Assembly: GCA_001769295.1 (NCBI GenBank)
Contig: MEOR01000086.1
Location: 1-42,640, forward strand
Length of the DNA: 42,640 nt
Source: Bacteroidetes bacterium GWF2_49_14
Lineage (GTDB): Bacteria > Bacteroidota > Bacteroidia > Bacteroidales > UBA12481
Direction: 5' to 3'
Positions 24,040 to 33,545 of this stretch are shown piece after piece. The notes beneath the pieces were generated by a model. That model was not told the origin of the DNA and made no database searches. It saw nothing but the letters and a program-made list of their open reading frames with translations. How positions within the stretch are numbered: position 1 is the stretch's first letter; the number at the start of each line of letters is the position of its first letter. Position numbers and translations under genes: made by a program.

Positions 24040-26436
24040 ATGAAACCCAACCTCCTATTTATCAGCCTGATAATTATTATCCTGGGGTACGGATGCGATC
24101 AGGGTAAAAGCGAAAAATCACTAAAATTGTGGTACGATAAACCGGCCATTGCTTCCATTCCGGATGACCGGAACGGGTGGAAAAACGATGCGGAGTGGCT
24201 GAAAGCACTGCCCATCGGGAACGGGAGTGTCGGAGGGATGGTATACGGGGATGTAAACACCGAACGTATTCAGCTGAATGAAAAATCGTTATGGTCGGGA
24301 TCCCCCACCGACAATGATAATCCCCTGGCCTTTGCTGCCATCGATTCGATACGGAATTACCTCTATGCGGGTAAATACCGGGAAGCACACCAGATGGCTG
24401 AGCGGACGCAGATTTGCACAGGGGCGGGATCGGGCCACGGGAACGGGGCCAACGTGCCGTTCGGTTGCTACCAGACGCTCGGCGACCTGCGGCTGGATTT
24501 CGGCAAGAGGGATCCGTATCAGAATTATTACCGGGAGCTCGATTTGCGGACCGGCGTGGTTACCGTGCGGTATGAGCAGAACGGCATCCGGTTTACCAGG
24601 GAGGTTTTCGTCAGTTATCCCGATCAGGTAATGGTGATCCGGCTGACAGCCGGCACGAAAGGCAGCCTCAGCTTTACAGCCACCATGGATCGGCCGGAAC
24701 GGTTCACCAGCTCGGCAAAAGATGGCCAGCTGATCATGACCGGCCGCATGGATAACGGTCAGGGGGCTGACGGGATGAGCTATCTGGCCCGGCTGAAAGC
24801 GATGAATTCAGGCGGTTCCGTGGAATTTTCGGGTGACAAAATGATTGTTAAAAATGCCGATGCGGTAACCCTGCTTATGGCTGCCGGAACGGATTATCGG
24901 ATGAAAACACCGGATTACACGGGTGCGGAGTATCTTCAGGCCACTGCCGGCCGGATTGCCAATGCGGAGAAACACTCCTACCCATCCCTGCTGCAGCGTC
25001 ATCGGGATGATTTTTCGGCCCTGATGGACCGGGTGGAGTTTTCCCTGAACAGCCCGGCATCTGCCGATACCCTCCCGACCGACCAGCGTCTTGTGAATTT
25101 TAAGGAAAACAAGAACGACGCGGGACTTACCGAACTTTATTTCCAGTATGGGCGATTCCTGCTGGTGGCCTCTTCGCGGCCGGGCAGCCTGCCGGCCAAC
25201 CTGCAGGGGATCTGGGCCAACAAGATTCAGACGCCCTGGAATTGCGATTACCATACCGACATCAATATCCAGATGAACTACTGGCCGGTGGAGGTGACGA
25301 ACCTATCAGAGCTGCAGATGCCTCTGACTGAATTAGTTGAATCTCTGGTTGTTCCTGGAACCAAAACCGCCCAGGTTCATTACCGGGCAGGCGGCTGGTG
25401 CGTGCATCCGATCACCAATGTGTTCGGATTTACCGCACCGGGCGAATGGCCGAGCTGGGGGCTGCATCTGGGGGCCGGCGCCTGGATGGTGCAGCATCTG
25501 TGGGAGCATTTCGCCTTTACGGGTGACAAGGAATACCTCAAAAGGGTATACCTTGTGATGACAGGATCGGCTCAGTTTTACCTCGATTGGCTGGTAAAGG
25601 ATCCGGTTTCGGGCAAGCTCGTATCCGGACCGGCCAGTTCACCGGAGAACTCGTTTAAAGCGCCCGATGGGAGCACCGGGTATCTTACCATGGGACCGTC
25701 GCATGATCAGGAAGTGATCTGGGATCTATTTTCCAACCTGATTGAGGCCGCTGACATACTGGGAATTAAGGACGATTTCATCAGCCGGGTTACCGAAGCC
25801 CGGAGCAATCTGCTGCTTCCGAAAATCGGGTCCGATGGACGCCTGATGGAGTGGCCGGTTGAGTTTGCGGAGCCCGAACCCGGCCACCGGCACATGTCGC
25901 ACCTATTTGCCCTCCATCCCGGACGGCAGATCACCTCGCAAACCCCAGAAATGCAGGCTGCCGCAAAGAAATCGCTGGAATTCAGGCTGGCGAACGGAGG
26001 CGGACATACCGGCTGGAGCGCCGCCTGGCTCGTGAACCTCTGGTCGAGGCTGGGTGATGGCGACAATGCCAAAAAGGCCATCGACGTGCTGCTCACCAAA
26101 TGCACCAGTCCGAATTTCTTCGACCTGCATCCGCCGTTCCAGATCGACGGCAACTTCGGCGCCACCGCCGGGATCGCCGAGATGCTGCTCCAAAGCCACA
26201 CCGGTGAAATCGTACTGCTCCCTGCCCTTCCCGCCGCCTGGCCCACTGGGAAAATTGAAGGCCTCGTGGCCCGCGGAGGCTTTGTAGTGGGCATCGAGTG
26301 GAAAGAGGGAAAACTGGTGAAAGCAACGATCCTTTCGAAGAACGGGGGAAAGTGTCCCGTCAGTTATCAGGGGAAGAAAAAGGAATTTGAGACCAAGGCG
26401 GGGGAGAAAGTGAATTTTTATCAATCGATTGACTGA
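24040..26436 (+). CDS. GH95 alpha-L-fucosidase/alpha-L-galactosidase
   Basis: A protein of 798 residues with an N-terminal signal and Cys19 (IIIILGYGC, a weak lipobox). The GH95 pattern is clear: [37 protein letters not shown], then the (alpha/alpha)6 barrel with [30 protein letters not shown] and [14 protein letters not shown]. By comparison with the Bifidobacterium AfcA enzyme, E536 is the likely general acid and N409 with D703 the likely base pair; the first Asn of AfcA's N-x-N is Asp407 here. GH95 enzymes release terminal alpha-1,2-linked L-fucose, some L-galactose. It leads a plus-strand pair with the unknown secreted protein at 26580. Confidence 0.93.
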   Translation: MKPNLLFISLIIIILGYGCDQGKSEKSLKLWYDKPAIASIPDDRNGWKNDAEWLKALPIGNGSVGGMVYGDVNTERIQLNEKSLWSGSPTDNDNPLAFAAIDSIRNYLYAGKYREAHQMAERTQICTGAGSGHGNGANVPFGCYQTLGDLRLDFGKRDPYQNYYRELDLRTGVVTVRYEQNGIRFTREVFVSYPDQVMVIRLTAGTKGSLSFTATMDRPERFTSSAKDGQLIMTGRMDNGQGADGMSYLARLKAMNSGGSVEFSGDKMIVKNADAVTLLMAAGTDYRMKTPDYTGAEYLQATAGRIANAEKHSYPSLLQRHRDDFSALMDRVEFSLNSPASADTLPTDQRLVNFKENKNDAGLTELYFQYGRFLLVASSRPGSLPANLQGIWANKIQTPWNCDYHTDINIQMNYWPVEVTNLSELQMPLTELVESLVVPGTKTAQVHYRAGGWCVHPITNVFGFTAPGEWPSWGLHLGAGAWMVQHLWEHFAFTGDKEYLKRVYLVMTGSAQFYLDWLVKDPVSGKLVSGPASSPENSFKAPDGSTGYLTMGPSHDQEVIWDLFSNLIEAADILGIKDDFISRVTEARSNLLLPKIGSDGRLMEWPVEFAEPEPGHRHMSHLFALHPGRQITSQTPEMQAAAKKSLEFRLANGGGHTGWSAAWLVNLWSRLGDGDNAKKAIDVLLTKCTSPNFFDLHPPFQIDGNFGATAGIAEMLLQSHTGEIVLLPALPAAWPTGKIEGLVARGGFVVGIEWKEGKLVKATILSKNGGKCPVSYQGKKKEFETKAGEKVNFYQSID

Positions 26437-26453
26437 TTTATAACGAATTATTG

Positions 26454-26465
26454 TCAGTGCACTGA
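26454..26465. promoter_or_regulatory. Perfect 12 bp palindrome upstream of 26580
   Basis: TCAGTGCACTGA reads the same on both strands and lies 17 bp after the GH95 stop, 115 bp before the next gene. It could be an operator for a dimeric regulator. A palindrome of this length could also occur by chance, so this is a candidate only. Confidence 0.3.
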
Positions 26466-26579
26466 TAGATTTATACCATCCACTTTAAACCTGTCAGTTT
26501 CATACCATAACTACTTGATTTATTGATGATTATTTTTCCATTTAGAAATGCTTTAAATTACAACAAACTGAAATTCAAT

Positions 26580-28799
26580 ATGTTGAAAAACAAGTTTTCA
26601 CCTGTCAGCTTTATGCTACTCCTCCTGGCAGGAGCTTCGGCTTTCTCCCAGGGGATAAGCCCAAATGCCGGTCAATCCGAGAACTTATCAGTGACCGTTT
26701 CGAAACAGGGAGTCGCCCTGGTTTCTTTTTCATCGGGGAAGGACACCTACACGGTTCCAGCCGTCACCCATCTCGAAGGATGCATAACAACAGGCAAAAT
26801 CATCACCCGGAAGCTTCCGGGCGGCGGGGTCGAGACCGAGCAAAAACTGGTGCGTACTGGGACGAAAGACCGTTGCACTGTCATTGACCGGTTTATTCCG
26901 GATGGTGACGGAATCCATTGGGAAGTGGAGATCCGGGGAGCAGGCAAACCCTGGACAACAAAAATCCAGTCGGGCATCACCTGGCCGGTGAGTGCATCCT
27001 CAAAATTCTGGGCACCCTGGAGCGATCCGCGCATCGGACGGAAAGAGTCGTCGCCCCCCGGCACACCCGTGGAGGCCCAGATGACCGTGCCGGCATCCGC
27101 ATTCAACTGGGGCGATCCGCTCCTGCCCCACTCCTTCGTTTCAGACACCCTTTGGTACGGGGCTCCCTATTTCCGGTATGAAGAACCCCATGTGATCTAC
27201 ATCCCATACCAGCGCGACCTGATCTGCATCCCGATGGTTACCGCCATGGACAAGAAAACCGATTCCGGTCTAAGCCTGGTGCTTGATCCTAACGATGAAA
27301 TTCTGGATCTCACCCTGGAAACCACAGCCGGCGGCACCCTCACCTTCAACCGCATTTACAACAGGATCTCGGCAGACCATCCTCTCAAATTCTCCATGGA
27401 CCTTGTAGCCCATGAGGCCGACTGGCGGGGTGGACTTAGGTGGATGAGCAACCGGTATCCCGATTATTTCAATCCGGTGGTGACCAAGGCCCACGATATG
27501 GCCGGCACCAGCGCCTACTCGAATTTCGACACCGATTTTGATGTGGCCAAAATGAAAAAGATGGCCTTCAATACCAACTGGATGGCCAGCTTCGACTTCC
27601 CCTACATGGGCATGTTTCTGCCTCCGGTAGGGGAAAATGAAGAATGGATCCGCTTCGGCGGCGACACCACGTCAATCTCCGCCATGCGCAACTACGCACA
27701 GACCATGAACCGGATGGGCTTTCACGTCCTCAACTATTTCAATGTAACCGAGTTCGGCACCAAAATGGAGCGCCCTGTTCCACCGCGCAAGAATCTGGAC
27801 GACAAGGATATCTGGAAAGATCCCAATGAATTCTTTTATTATAAACTGCCAGGATCCTGGCTTCCTGTTCCCGACAGGGTCCTGAGGGATTCTGTCTATT
27901 TCCATCGACAAACAGAGCCCGGAGGGACCCATCTCACCTGGGAAGCCGGAATCGTTACCGATCCCGGGGAGCCGGTTTACAGGGATTTTCTCCTGGATCA
28001 GGCCCGGAAACATGTGAAATTTATCCCTGAAGCTTCCGGTATTGCGATCGACCGGATGGACTGGCTGCGGATGTATAACGAAAACCGGGACGATGGCATC
28101 ACCTGGTTCGTCGACCGTCCGGCCCGGTCGCTGATCACTTCCTGGAAAATATTGATGAAGGATCTGGCGCCCATCATGCACAACGCAGGGAAAACCATTT
28201 TCCTCAACAACCACGTCAAGAGGCTCGATCTCTTAAAAAACACCGACGGCATATTCGATGAGTTTACCAATGCCGGCTGTCCGCTGAACACCACGGCCCT
28301 CCTCTGCATCAACAAGCCCGGATTGGGCTGGACCAACGACAGTTCTGACCTCCACAAAGAGGGTCCCGATGCCTTCTTCCAGAAATACCTGTATATGGGT
28401 GTATACCCCATGGCTCCCTTCCCCGGCAACGACCACAGCATCCTCCCGGATGAATGGACCGACCAGCAATACATGGACTACGGCCCCCTGATGTCGGCCA
28501 TGAAGGGCAAGAAGTGGGTGCTCGAGCCCCACTGTCTGGAAGTGGTGAACGGTGCCGCAAAGGCCAACCTGTTTGAGGTTCCCGGGGGCTATGTGGTTCC
28601 CGTGGTATTCGGCGAACCGGGATCCACGGTAAACATCAGGATAAAGAATACTCCCGGATTGGAATCGGTGAAATGCGAAGGAATCTATCCGGGAGTCGGG
28701 AGTTCATTTAATCTGGAGTCTTCGTACACAAACGGAATTCTCTCGGTAAAGGTGCCGCTGGTGAGGGGTTGTGCGATGGTGCGGATCACCGGACGCTAA
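26580..28799 (+). CDS. Secreted protein, putative TIM-barrel glycosidase of unrecognised family
   Basis: A protein of 739 residues from the ATG at 26580, which gives a clean signal peptide (MLKNKFSPVSFMLLLLAGAS, cleavage near AFSQ). An in-frame start at 26523 or 26526 would put 19 residues ahead of the signal. Residues about 25-270 are beta-rich and the centre (about 270-650) resembles a (beta/alpha)8 barrel of the GH-A/GH-D kind. Candidate catalytic acids are the Asp in SGIAIDRMDWLRMY and the Asp-Glu in TDGIFDEFTNAG, placed like the nucleophile and acid of alpha-galactosidase-type barrels. I do not recognise the family. The neighbours (GH95, sulfatase, GH29) suggest glycan degradation. Its 3' end overlaps the convergent sulfatase by 14 bp. 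Confidence 0.65.
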   Translation: MLKNKFSPVSFMLLLLAGASAFSQGISPNAGQSENLSVTVSKQGVALVSFSSGKDTYTVPAVTHLEGCITTGKIITRKLPGGGVETEQKLVRTGTKDRCTVIDRFIPDGDGIHWEVEIRGAGKPWTTKIQSGITWPVSASSKFWAPWSDPRIGRKESSPPGTPVEAQMTVPASAFNWGDPLLPHSFVSDTLWYGAPYFRYEEPHVIYIPYQRDLICIPMVTAMDKKTDSGLSLVLDPNDEILDLTLETTAGGTLTFNRIYNRISADHPLKFSMDLVAHEADWRGGLRWMSNRYPDYFNPVVTKAHDMAGTSAYSNFDTDFDVAKMKKMAFNTNWMASFDFPYMGMFLPPVGENEEWIRFGGDTTSISAMRNYAQTMNRMGFHVLNYFNVTEFGTKMERPVPPRKNLDDKDIWKDPNEFFYYKLPGSWLPVPDRVLRDSVYFHRQTEPGGTHLTWEAGIVTDPGEPVYRDFLLDQARKHVKFIPEASGIAIDRMDWLRMYNENRDDGITWFVDRPARSLITSWKILMKDLAPIMHNAGKTIFLNNHVKRLDLLKNTDGIFDEFTNAGCPLNTTALLCINKPGLGWTNDSSDLHKEGPDAFFQKYLYMGVYPMAPFPGNDHSILPDEWTDQQYMDYGPLMSAMKGKKWVLEPHCLEVVNGAAKANLFEVPGGYVVPVVFGEPGSTVNIRIKNTPGLESVKCEGIYPGVGSSFNLESSYTNGILSVKVPLVRGCAMVRITGR

Positions 28800-30375
28800 C
28801 CGGCCGGGCACTTTTCCAGCCGGCCTTCATCTGAGCAGCTAACTGGGTCAGGGTTTCAGCGTATTCCGGCTTGACCGCCAGGTTGTGGTTTTCATCGGGA
28901 TCGCGGCTCAGGTCATACAATTCCATGGCCACGCGTTCACCGGGCAGCTTCTTTTCATAATCCCAATATCGCCACTCAACGTAATGATATTCAGGCGTTA
29001 CCATCGAATAGCCCATATATCGTTTCTTGTCGGGCGTGATATTCGGCTTCCGGTGGAACTGTGAGAAGACCGCGGGCTTCCAGGGCCGGGCGGGATCTTT
29101 CAGCAGCGGAACCAGGCTGGTGCCCTGTGCGTAATCGGGCATTTTCACCTTCGCCAGTTCGCAAACGGTGGGGAAAAGATCGACGAGTTCCGTAAGCCGG
29201 CTGCAGGTTTTGCCGCGTTTTTTCAGATCCGGGGTATAAATGATCAGCGGAACGCGGGTGTCGATGTTGTAGTTGGTCTGCTTGGTCCAGCTGTTATGCT
29301 CGCCAAGTTTCCAGCCATTATCGCCCCAGACCACAATCACGGTATTCTCCAGCAGGCCCATCTTATCCATTTCCTGCATCAGCCTGCCGATACAGGCATC
29401 CACGTAACTCACGGAGGCATAATATCCCTGTTTCAGGATCCGGGCAGAATCGGGGCACAAAGTGAATCCCCTGGGATGCTTTACATACGCCAGATCATAA
29501 CAGGCGGCCAGTTCGTACTGGTTGTCCGCGGCCATCACCGGAGCATCGGCTGGCAGAAAGGGATTGGCAGCCAGCGGAATTGTGCTGGGGTCATACAAAT
29601 CGAAATACTTCCGGGGCGCCACAAAAGGCAGGTGCGGGCGATAATAACCCAGGGCCATAAAAAACGGTTGGTCGGAATTCTTTAACCTCGATAATGTACG
29701 GATGGCGAGCTCAGTTTGCGCACCATCATACAAAACACTGTCGGGGCCCTCAAAAACCTCCACCGAGCTTCCGTACCCCCAGCCATCCGCATACTGGCGG
29801 GCGGCAGGATTCTTTTTGATCTTCGCCTCCCGGATCTCCCGCTGCCGCTGCGTGATGGCCTCATCATAATGGAAGGATTCCGCATCGCGCAGAATCCGGT
29901 CGGGCGTTTTATAAGCATCCGGACGCAGATCGGGCTCGTCAAAGGAGACCGAATCCGGCATGAAATTATGAAAAATCTTGCCGATGCCAACCGTGTAATA
30001 CCCATACTGATGGAGGTACTTCGGCAGGGTTTTAACATCGGGCATAGTGTTCCTGAACTTATCCTCCAGCCCCCAGACATGCACGGAATCCGGACGCAGA
30101 CCGGTGAACAGGCTGGCCCGCGACGGAGCCGAAACCGCAACCTGACAGAAGGTTTTGGTGAAAACCATCCCCATGGAAGCCAACCGGTCGAGGTTGGGCG
30201 TCCGGATCACCGGATTGCCGTAGCAGCCCAGTTCCGGCCGGAGATCATCGATGGAAATAAACAACACATTGGGATTCTGCTCCTTATCCGCCGGAAGCAC
30301 GGTGCTGCCCTGCGTGAGGCCCAGGCACCCGGCTGCGAGACCAAAATTCAGGAGATTGTTCAGGGAATTTTTCAT
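28786..30375 (-). CDS. S1-family sulfatase, serine type
   Basis: A formylglycine-dependent sulfatase of 529 residues, close to the iduronate-2-sulfatase-like group in layout. The activation motif is S82-A-P-S-R86, so serine, not cysteine, is the residue to be converted. Metal ligands are D43 and D44 (FISIDDLRPELGCYG) and D352-N353 (VVWGDNGWKLGEH, H360). The N-terminus (residues 1-25, LAAGC at 13-17) is an export signal, perhaps a lipoprotein one. The enzyme removes sulfate esters from glycans outside the cytoplasm and fits a sulfated, fucosylated target. A Ser-type enzyme needs a radical-SAM maturase (anSME), which is not in this window. It is divergent from the GH29 gene at 30444. Confidence 0.92.
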   Translation of the reverse strand: MKNSLNNLLNFGLAAGCLGLTQGSTVLPADKEQNPNVLFISIDDLRPELGCYGNPVIRTPNLDRLASMGMVFTKTFCQVAVSAPSRASLFTGLRPDSVHVWGLEDKFRNTMPDVKTLPKYLHQYGYYTVGIGKIFHNFMPDSVSFDEPDLRPDAYKTPDRILRDAESFHYDEAITQRQREIREAKIKKNPAARQYADGWGYGSSVEVFEGPDSVLYDGAQTELAIRTLSRLKNSDQPFFMALGYYRPHLPFVAPRKYFDLYDPSTIPLAANPFLPADAPVMAADNQYELAACYDLAYVKHPRGFTLCPDSARILKQGYYASVSYVDACIGRLMQEMDKMGLLENTVIVVWGDNGWKLGEHNSWTKQTNYNIDTRVPLIIYTPDLKKRGKTCSRLTELVDLFPTVCELAKVKMPDYAQGTSLVPLLKDPARPWKPAVFSQFHRKPNITPDKKRYMGYSMVTPEYHYVEWRYWDYEKKLPGERVAMELYDLSRDPDENHNLAVKPEYAETLTQLAAQMKAGWKSARPVSVR

Positions 30376-30443
30376 GATTGGCGATCAATGCTCCAAAATA
30401 GCCAATATTCCGCTACTTTTAAACAGACAACCGTTACACAATC

Positions 30444-32306
30444 ATGAAATCAAAACCTGCAACCCTAATGCTGACCCTACTTCTGGCGGCTTTCTGCTCC
30501 GGACAACCCGTCTCCGCACAAAATCCACCCAAACCCTACGGTCCCCTTCCCAGCTCGGCCCAACTGAAATGGCACCAGACCGAACTGTACGGCCTGATCC
30601 ATTTCTCCACCACCACCTATGCCAACCTTGAGTGGGGCTACGGCAATGAACCGGCCAAAAACTTCAACCCGAAAGAGTTCAATGCCGATCAGATTGCGGC
30701 GGCGGCCAAGGCGGGCGGGCTGCGCGGCCTGATCCTGGTAACCAAGCACCACTGTGGGTTCTGCCTGTGGCCCTCGAAGTACAACGATACCTATTCGGTC
30801 AAGAACTCGCCGTGGAAAAACGGTCAGGGCGACATGGTGAAGGAGTATGCCGATGCCTGCAAGAAGTACAGGCTGAAATTCGGGGTCTACCTTTCGCCAT
30901 GGGACCGCAACCACAAGGATTACGGCAAGCCGGAGTATATCACCTACTATATGAACCAGTTACGGGAACTTCTAACTAATTATGGCCCGATATACGAGGT
31001 ATGGCTCGATGGCGCCAACGGGGGCGACGGCTGGTATGGCGGGGCTAAGGAGAAGCGGACCATCGACAAGAACAATTACTATCCGTTTGAAAAGATCTTT
31101 GAACTAGTCTATGAACTGCAGCCCAACGCCATCGTATTCAGCGATATCGGTCCGGGTTCCCGCTGGGTAGGCAACGAATCGGGATGGGCCAAGGATCCCT
31201 GCTGGGCCACCTTTACGCCCAAAAACCGGGATGGCGAAAACCTGAAGCCGGTGCCGGGCAACACGAAATATGAGGAGGGCGAAAGCGGTCATCGGGATGG
31301 AAAATTCTGGATCCCGGCCGAGAGTGATTTTCCGCTGCGCCAGGGCTGGTTTTATCATCCCGATCAGAAGCCGAGAACGCCCGAAAACCTTTGGAAAACC
31401 TACCTCGAATCGGTGGGCCGGGGCGCGGCCATGAATATCGGGCTGGCGCCGGATACCCGCGGCCTCCTGTGCGATGCCGATGTGAAATCGCTCGAAGGAT
31501 TTGGCCGGATACTGGAGGGTACCTTTAAAACCAACCTCGCCAAGAAGGCCAGAATTACCCCAGGAAATGTCAGGAATAACAGCATAACCTACAACGTTGA
31601 CCGGCTGGTGGATGACAGTTGGGATACCTACTGGGCCACCGACGATATCGCGACTAACTGCGGGATCGTATTTGACTTTGAGGAAGCAATCACCTTCAAC
31701 GTGGTACGATTCCGCGAGTATCTACCTTTGGGACAAAGGGTTGACGGCTGGTCGGTCGACCACTGGACCGGCACCGGCTGGAAAGAGTTGGCCTCCGGAC
31801 AATCCATCGGAGCCTGCCGGATTATTGAAACCGATCCGGTACGAACCACCAGAATCCGCTTCCGCATCACCCATTCTCCGGTATGTCCGGCCATTTCAGA
31901 TTTCGGTCTGTATCTTAAATCATCAGGCTTAAATCCCGATGATGAAGCCAAAGCGGAGATCCTAAAATCCATGCAGCAGTCGCAGGACTACTGGAATACC
32001 GGCAATCTCGACGGGTTCATGCACAATTACTGGCACTCCGATTCCCTCAAATTCGTCGGCAAAACCGGCATCACGTATGGCTGGGATGCAACCTTGAAAC
32101 GCTACAAGGCCAGCTATCCCGATAAATCCAGGCAGGGTACATTAAAATTCGACTATCTCCATCTCGATAAAATCAGTGACGATGGATGGTATCAGGTTGG
32201 CAAATACACGTTAACCCGCGACAAAGACACCTCATCGGGCCATTTCATGCTGATTTGGCGGAAGATCGACGGGCAGTGGCGGATTGTGGCGGATCATTCG
32301 TCGTGA
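30444..32306 (+). CDS. GH29 alpha-L-fucosidase with CBM and NTF2-like domain
   Basis: A protein of 620 residues with a signal peptide (cleavage near VSAQ, 25-26). Residues about 30-365 are GH29 of the subfamily B kind: HFSTTTYANLEWGYG, TKHHCGFCLWPSKY, FGVYLSPWDRN, and nucleophile D189 in YEVWLDGANG. Residues about 370-495 are an F5/8-type (CBM32-like) beta-sandwich. Residues about 500-620 match an NTF2-fold SnoaL/DUF4440-like domain (AEILKSMQQSQDYWNTGNLD ... FMLIWRKIDGQWRIVADHSS). Subfamily B removes alpha-1,3/4-linked fucose from branched glycans. The third domain is unusual on a fucosidase. The frame is continuous, so the fusion is not a sequencing artefact at the DNA level. Confidence 0.92.
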   Translation: MKSKPATLMLTLLLAAFCSGQPVSAQNPPKPYGPLPSSAQLKWHQTELYGLIHFSTTTYANLEWGYGNEPAKNFNPKEFNADQIAAAAKAGGLRGLILVTKHHCGFCLWPSKYNDTYSVKNSPWKNGQGDMVKEYADACKKYRLKFGVYLSPWDRNHKDYGKPEYITYYMNQLRELLTNYGPIYEVWLDGANGGDGWYGGAKEKRTIDKNNYYPFEKIFELVYELQPNAIVFSDIGPGSRWVGNESGWAKDPCWATFTPKNRDGENLKPVPGNTKYEEGESGHRDGKFWIPAESDFPLRQGWFYHPDQKPRTPENLWKTYLESVGRGAAMNIGLAPDTRGLLCDADVKSLEGFGRILEGTFKTNLAKKARITPGNVRNNSITYNVDRLVDDSWDTYWATDDIATNCGIVFDFEEAITFNVVRFREYLPLGQRVDGWSVDHWTGTGWKELASGQSIGACRIIETDPVRTTRIRFRITHSPVCPAISDFGLYLKSSGLNPDDEAKAEILKSMQQSQDYWNTGNLDGFMHNYWHSDSLKFVGKTGITYGWDATLKRYKASYPDKSRQGTLKFDYLHLDKISDDGWYQVGKYTLTRDKDTSSGHFMLIWRKIDGQWRIVADHSS

Positions 32307-32358
32307 GGCGTGACGCGTGATGCGGAAAAAGGGATTTCATAGGTGGTGTGCATGGATT

Positions 32359-33387
32359 TCAATCCGGCTCCTTCGTCAGCCATCTGTCAATACTCCGGGC
32401 CATCGCATCCGGATCTGGCAACAGCTTTTTATAATAATCCGGCAGTTCAGGCGTGGTACTGTAAGTTGCAACACCAATGGGTAGTGTCGAGCTTTTGAGG
32501 GAGTATTCGACCACCAGCCGCTTTTTGTTTTTACAAATTATGATCCCGATTGCATCATTTTCATTCGAAAGCTTAACCTGATCATTCAGCACAGCCAGAT
32601 AAAACTCCATTTTCCCTTTATATTCCGGTTTGAAAGCGCCAGTCTTCAGTTCAATCGCGACCAAACTTTGAAGCCTTCTGTGGTATAAAAGCAGATCAAT
32701 GTAATACTCTTCATCCTCAACCATCAAGCGAAATTGATTGCCAATAAAGCTGAAGTCACCGCCAAGTTCGATCAGGAATCCTCGAATGTTTTTCAGGAGC
32801 GCCAGCTCAAGTTCATGTTCGCTATGATTATCGGATAGTTCCAGAAAATCAAATGTATAATGGTCTTTAACGGCCAGTTTTCTTTGGGCCTGATATTTTT
32901 CTGGTACCGTCTGGTCAAAATTGGTCTGATTGAGTGTGTATTTTTCATAAGTCCGGTTATCAACCTGATAGTCCAGGACCCTTGATGTCCAGCCAAACCT
33001 TTTTGAAGCAATGAGATAAAATTGACGCTCAGATCTAGTCTTGCATTTAGAAAAAATTATGACGTTATGAGAAAAGCTAATTTCTCCAGTCAATGACTGG
33101 AGAAATGTATCGCATTGATATTCTGTGTAATATTGGACCATATTCCATAAATTAGTGGTAGAATACCCTCGCTGTCCAGGAAACTCCTTTTGAAGGTCAG
33201 CCGCCAGGGTTTCAACAACTGACTTACCCCAACCCTGCACTTTTTGTTTCTCTGCTATCATTTTACCCAGGTCCCAGTAAAGGCTAACCAGTTTTTTATT
33301 AACGGCTCGCAAGGCATCATACTGAGCTGATCTGATACGGTCTTTAACCTCAACAAGAAAATCGAAGTACTCTTTTGGTGATTCCAT
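32359..33387 (-). CDS. DUF1016 (YhcG-like) PDDEXK nuclease
   Basis: A protein of 342 residues with the DUF1016 N-terminal helical domain (about 10-150; VNKKLVSLYWDLGKMIAEKQ, GWGKSVVETLAADLQKEFPG, RGYSTTNLWNMVQYY) and a C-terminal PDDEXK nuclease domain (about 175-330) with catalytic residues D231, E246 and K248 (YYIDLLLYHRRLQ, LVAIELKTG). Such proteins often sit beside restriction or other defence genes and on mobile islands; their substrate is not established. Two features are odd. Codons for residues 94-102 (TFLQSLTGE) form a perfect DNA palindrome (33080-33106), and a decayed copy of the gene lies 1.8 kb away (35204-35480). No methylase or other restriction gene is nearby. The usual SWSH motif reads SFSHN here. 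Confidence 0.88.
   Translation of the reverse strand: MESPKEYFDFLVEVKDRIRSAQYDALRAVNKKLVSLYWDLGKMIAEKQKVQGWGKSVVETLAADLQKEFPGQRGYSTTNLWNMVQYYTEYQCDTFLQSLTGEISFSHNVIIFSKCKTRSERQFYLIASKRFGWTSRVLDYQVDNRTYEKYTLNQTNFDQTVPEKYQAQRKLAVKDHYTFDFLELSDNHSEHELELALLKNIRGFLIELGGDFSFIGNQFRLMVEDEEYYIDLLLYHRRLQSLVAIELKTGAFKPEYKGKMEFYLAVLNDQVKLSNENDAIGIIICKNKKRLVVEYSLKSSTLPIGVATYSTTPELPDYYKKLLPDPDAMARSIDRWLTKEPD
33080..33106. repeat. Palindrome copy 1, inside the YhcG-like gene
   Basis: ATTTCTCCAGTC - AAT - GACTGGAGAAAT: two perfect 12 bp arms and a 3-nt centre. Homology with copies 2 and 3 goes on rightward through TTGATATTCTG to about 33135. It is part of the coding sequence of the nuclease gene. No T-run follows on either strand, so it is not a standard terminator. 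Confidence 0.92.
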
Positions 33388-33395
33388 GATTTGGT

Positions 33396-33439
33396 ATTTC
33401 TCTATTTAGATGCTGCGAAGAGGATAGAATGGAGAAAAT
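33396..33439. repeat. ATTTCTC/GGAGAAA inverted repeat before the YhcG-like gene
   Basis: ATTTCTCTATTT (33396-33407) and AATGGAGAAAAT (33428-33439) are imperfect reverse complements carrying the same end motif as the palindromes at 33080, 34744 and 35204. The pair begins 9 bp upstream of the nuclease start codon. The decayed copy keeps it as ATTTCTCTATTT (35408-35419) and AAATGGAGAAAT (35439-35450). It could be an operator or a binding site of the nuclease itself. Confidence 0.55.
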
Positions 33440-33545
33440 ACCGGGAAAACTTTTGTACTTTGCTTACTATCTGGAACCAATTAATTCATTGGTTCTTAAT
33501 CCGAATAATAAGCTATCCCTGAGACGTAAAACATGAACGCGTCCT

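Noticed and set aside
26454-26465. Recombinase attachment site
   Set aside because: There is no integrase gene, no second copy and no gene duplication around the 12 bp palindrome.
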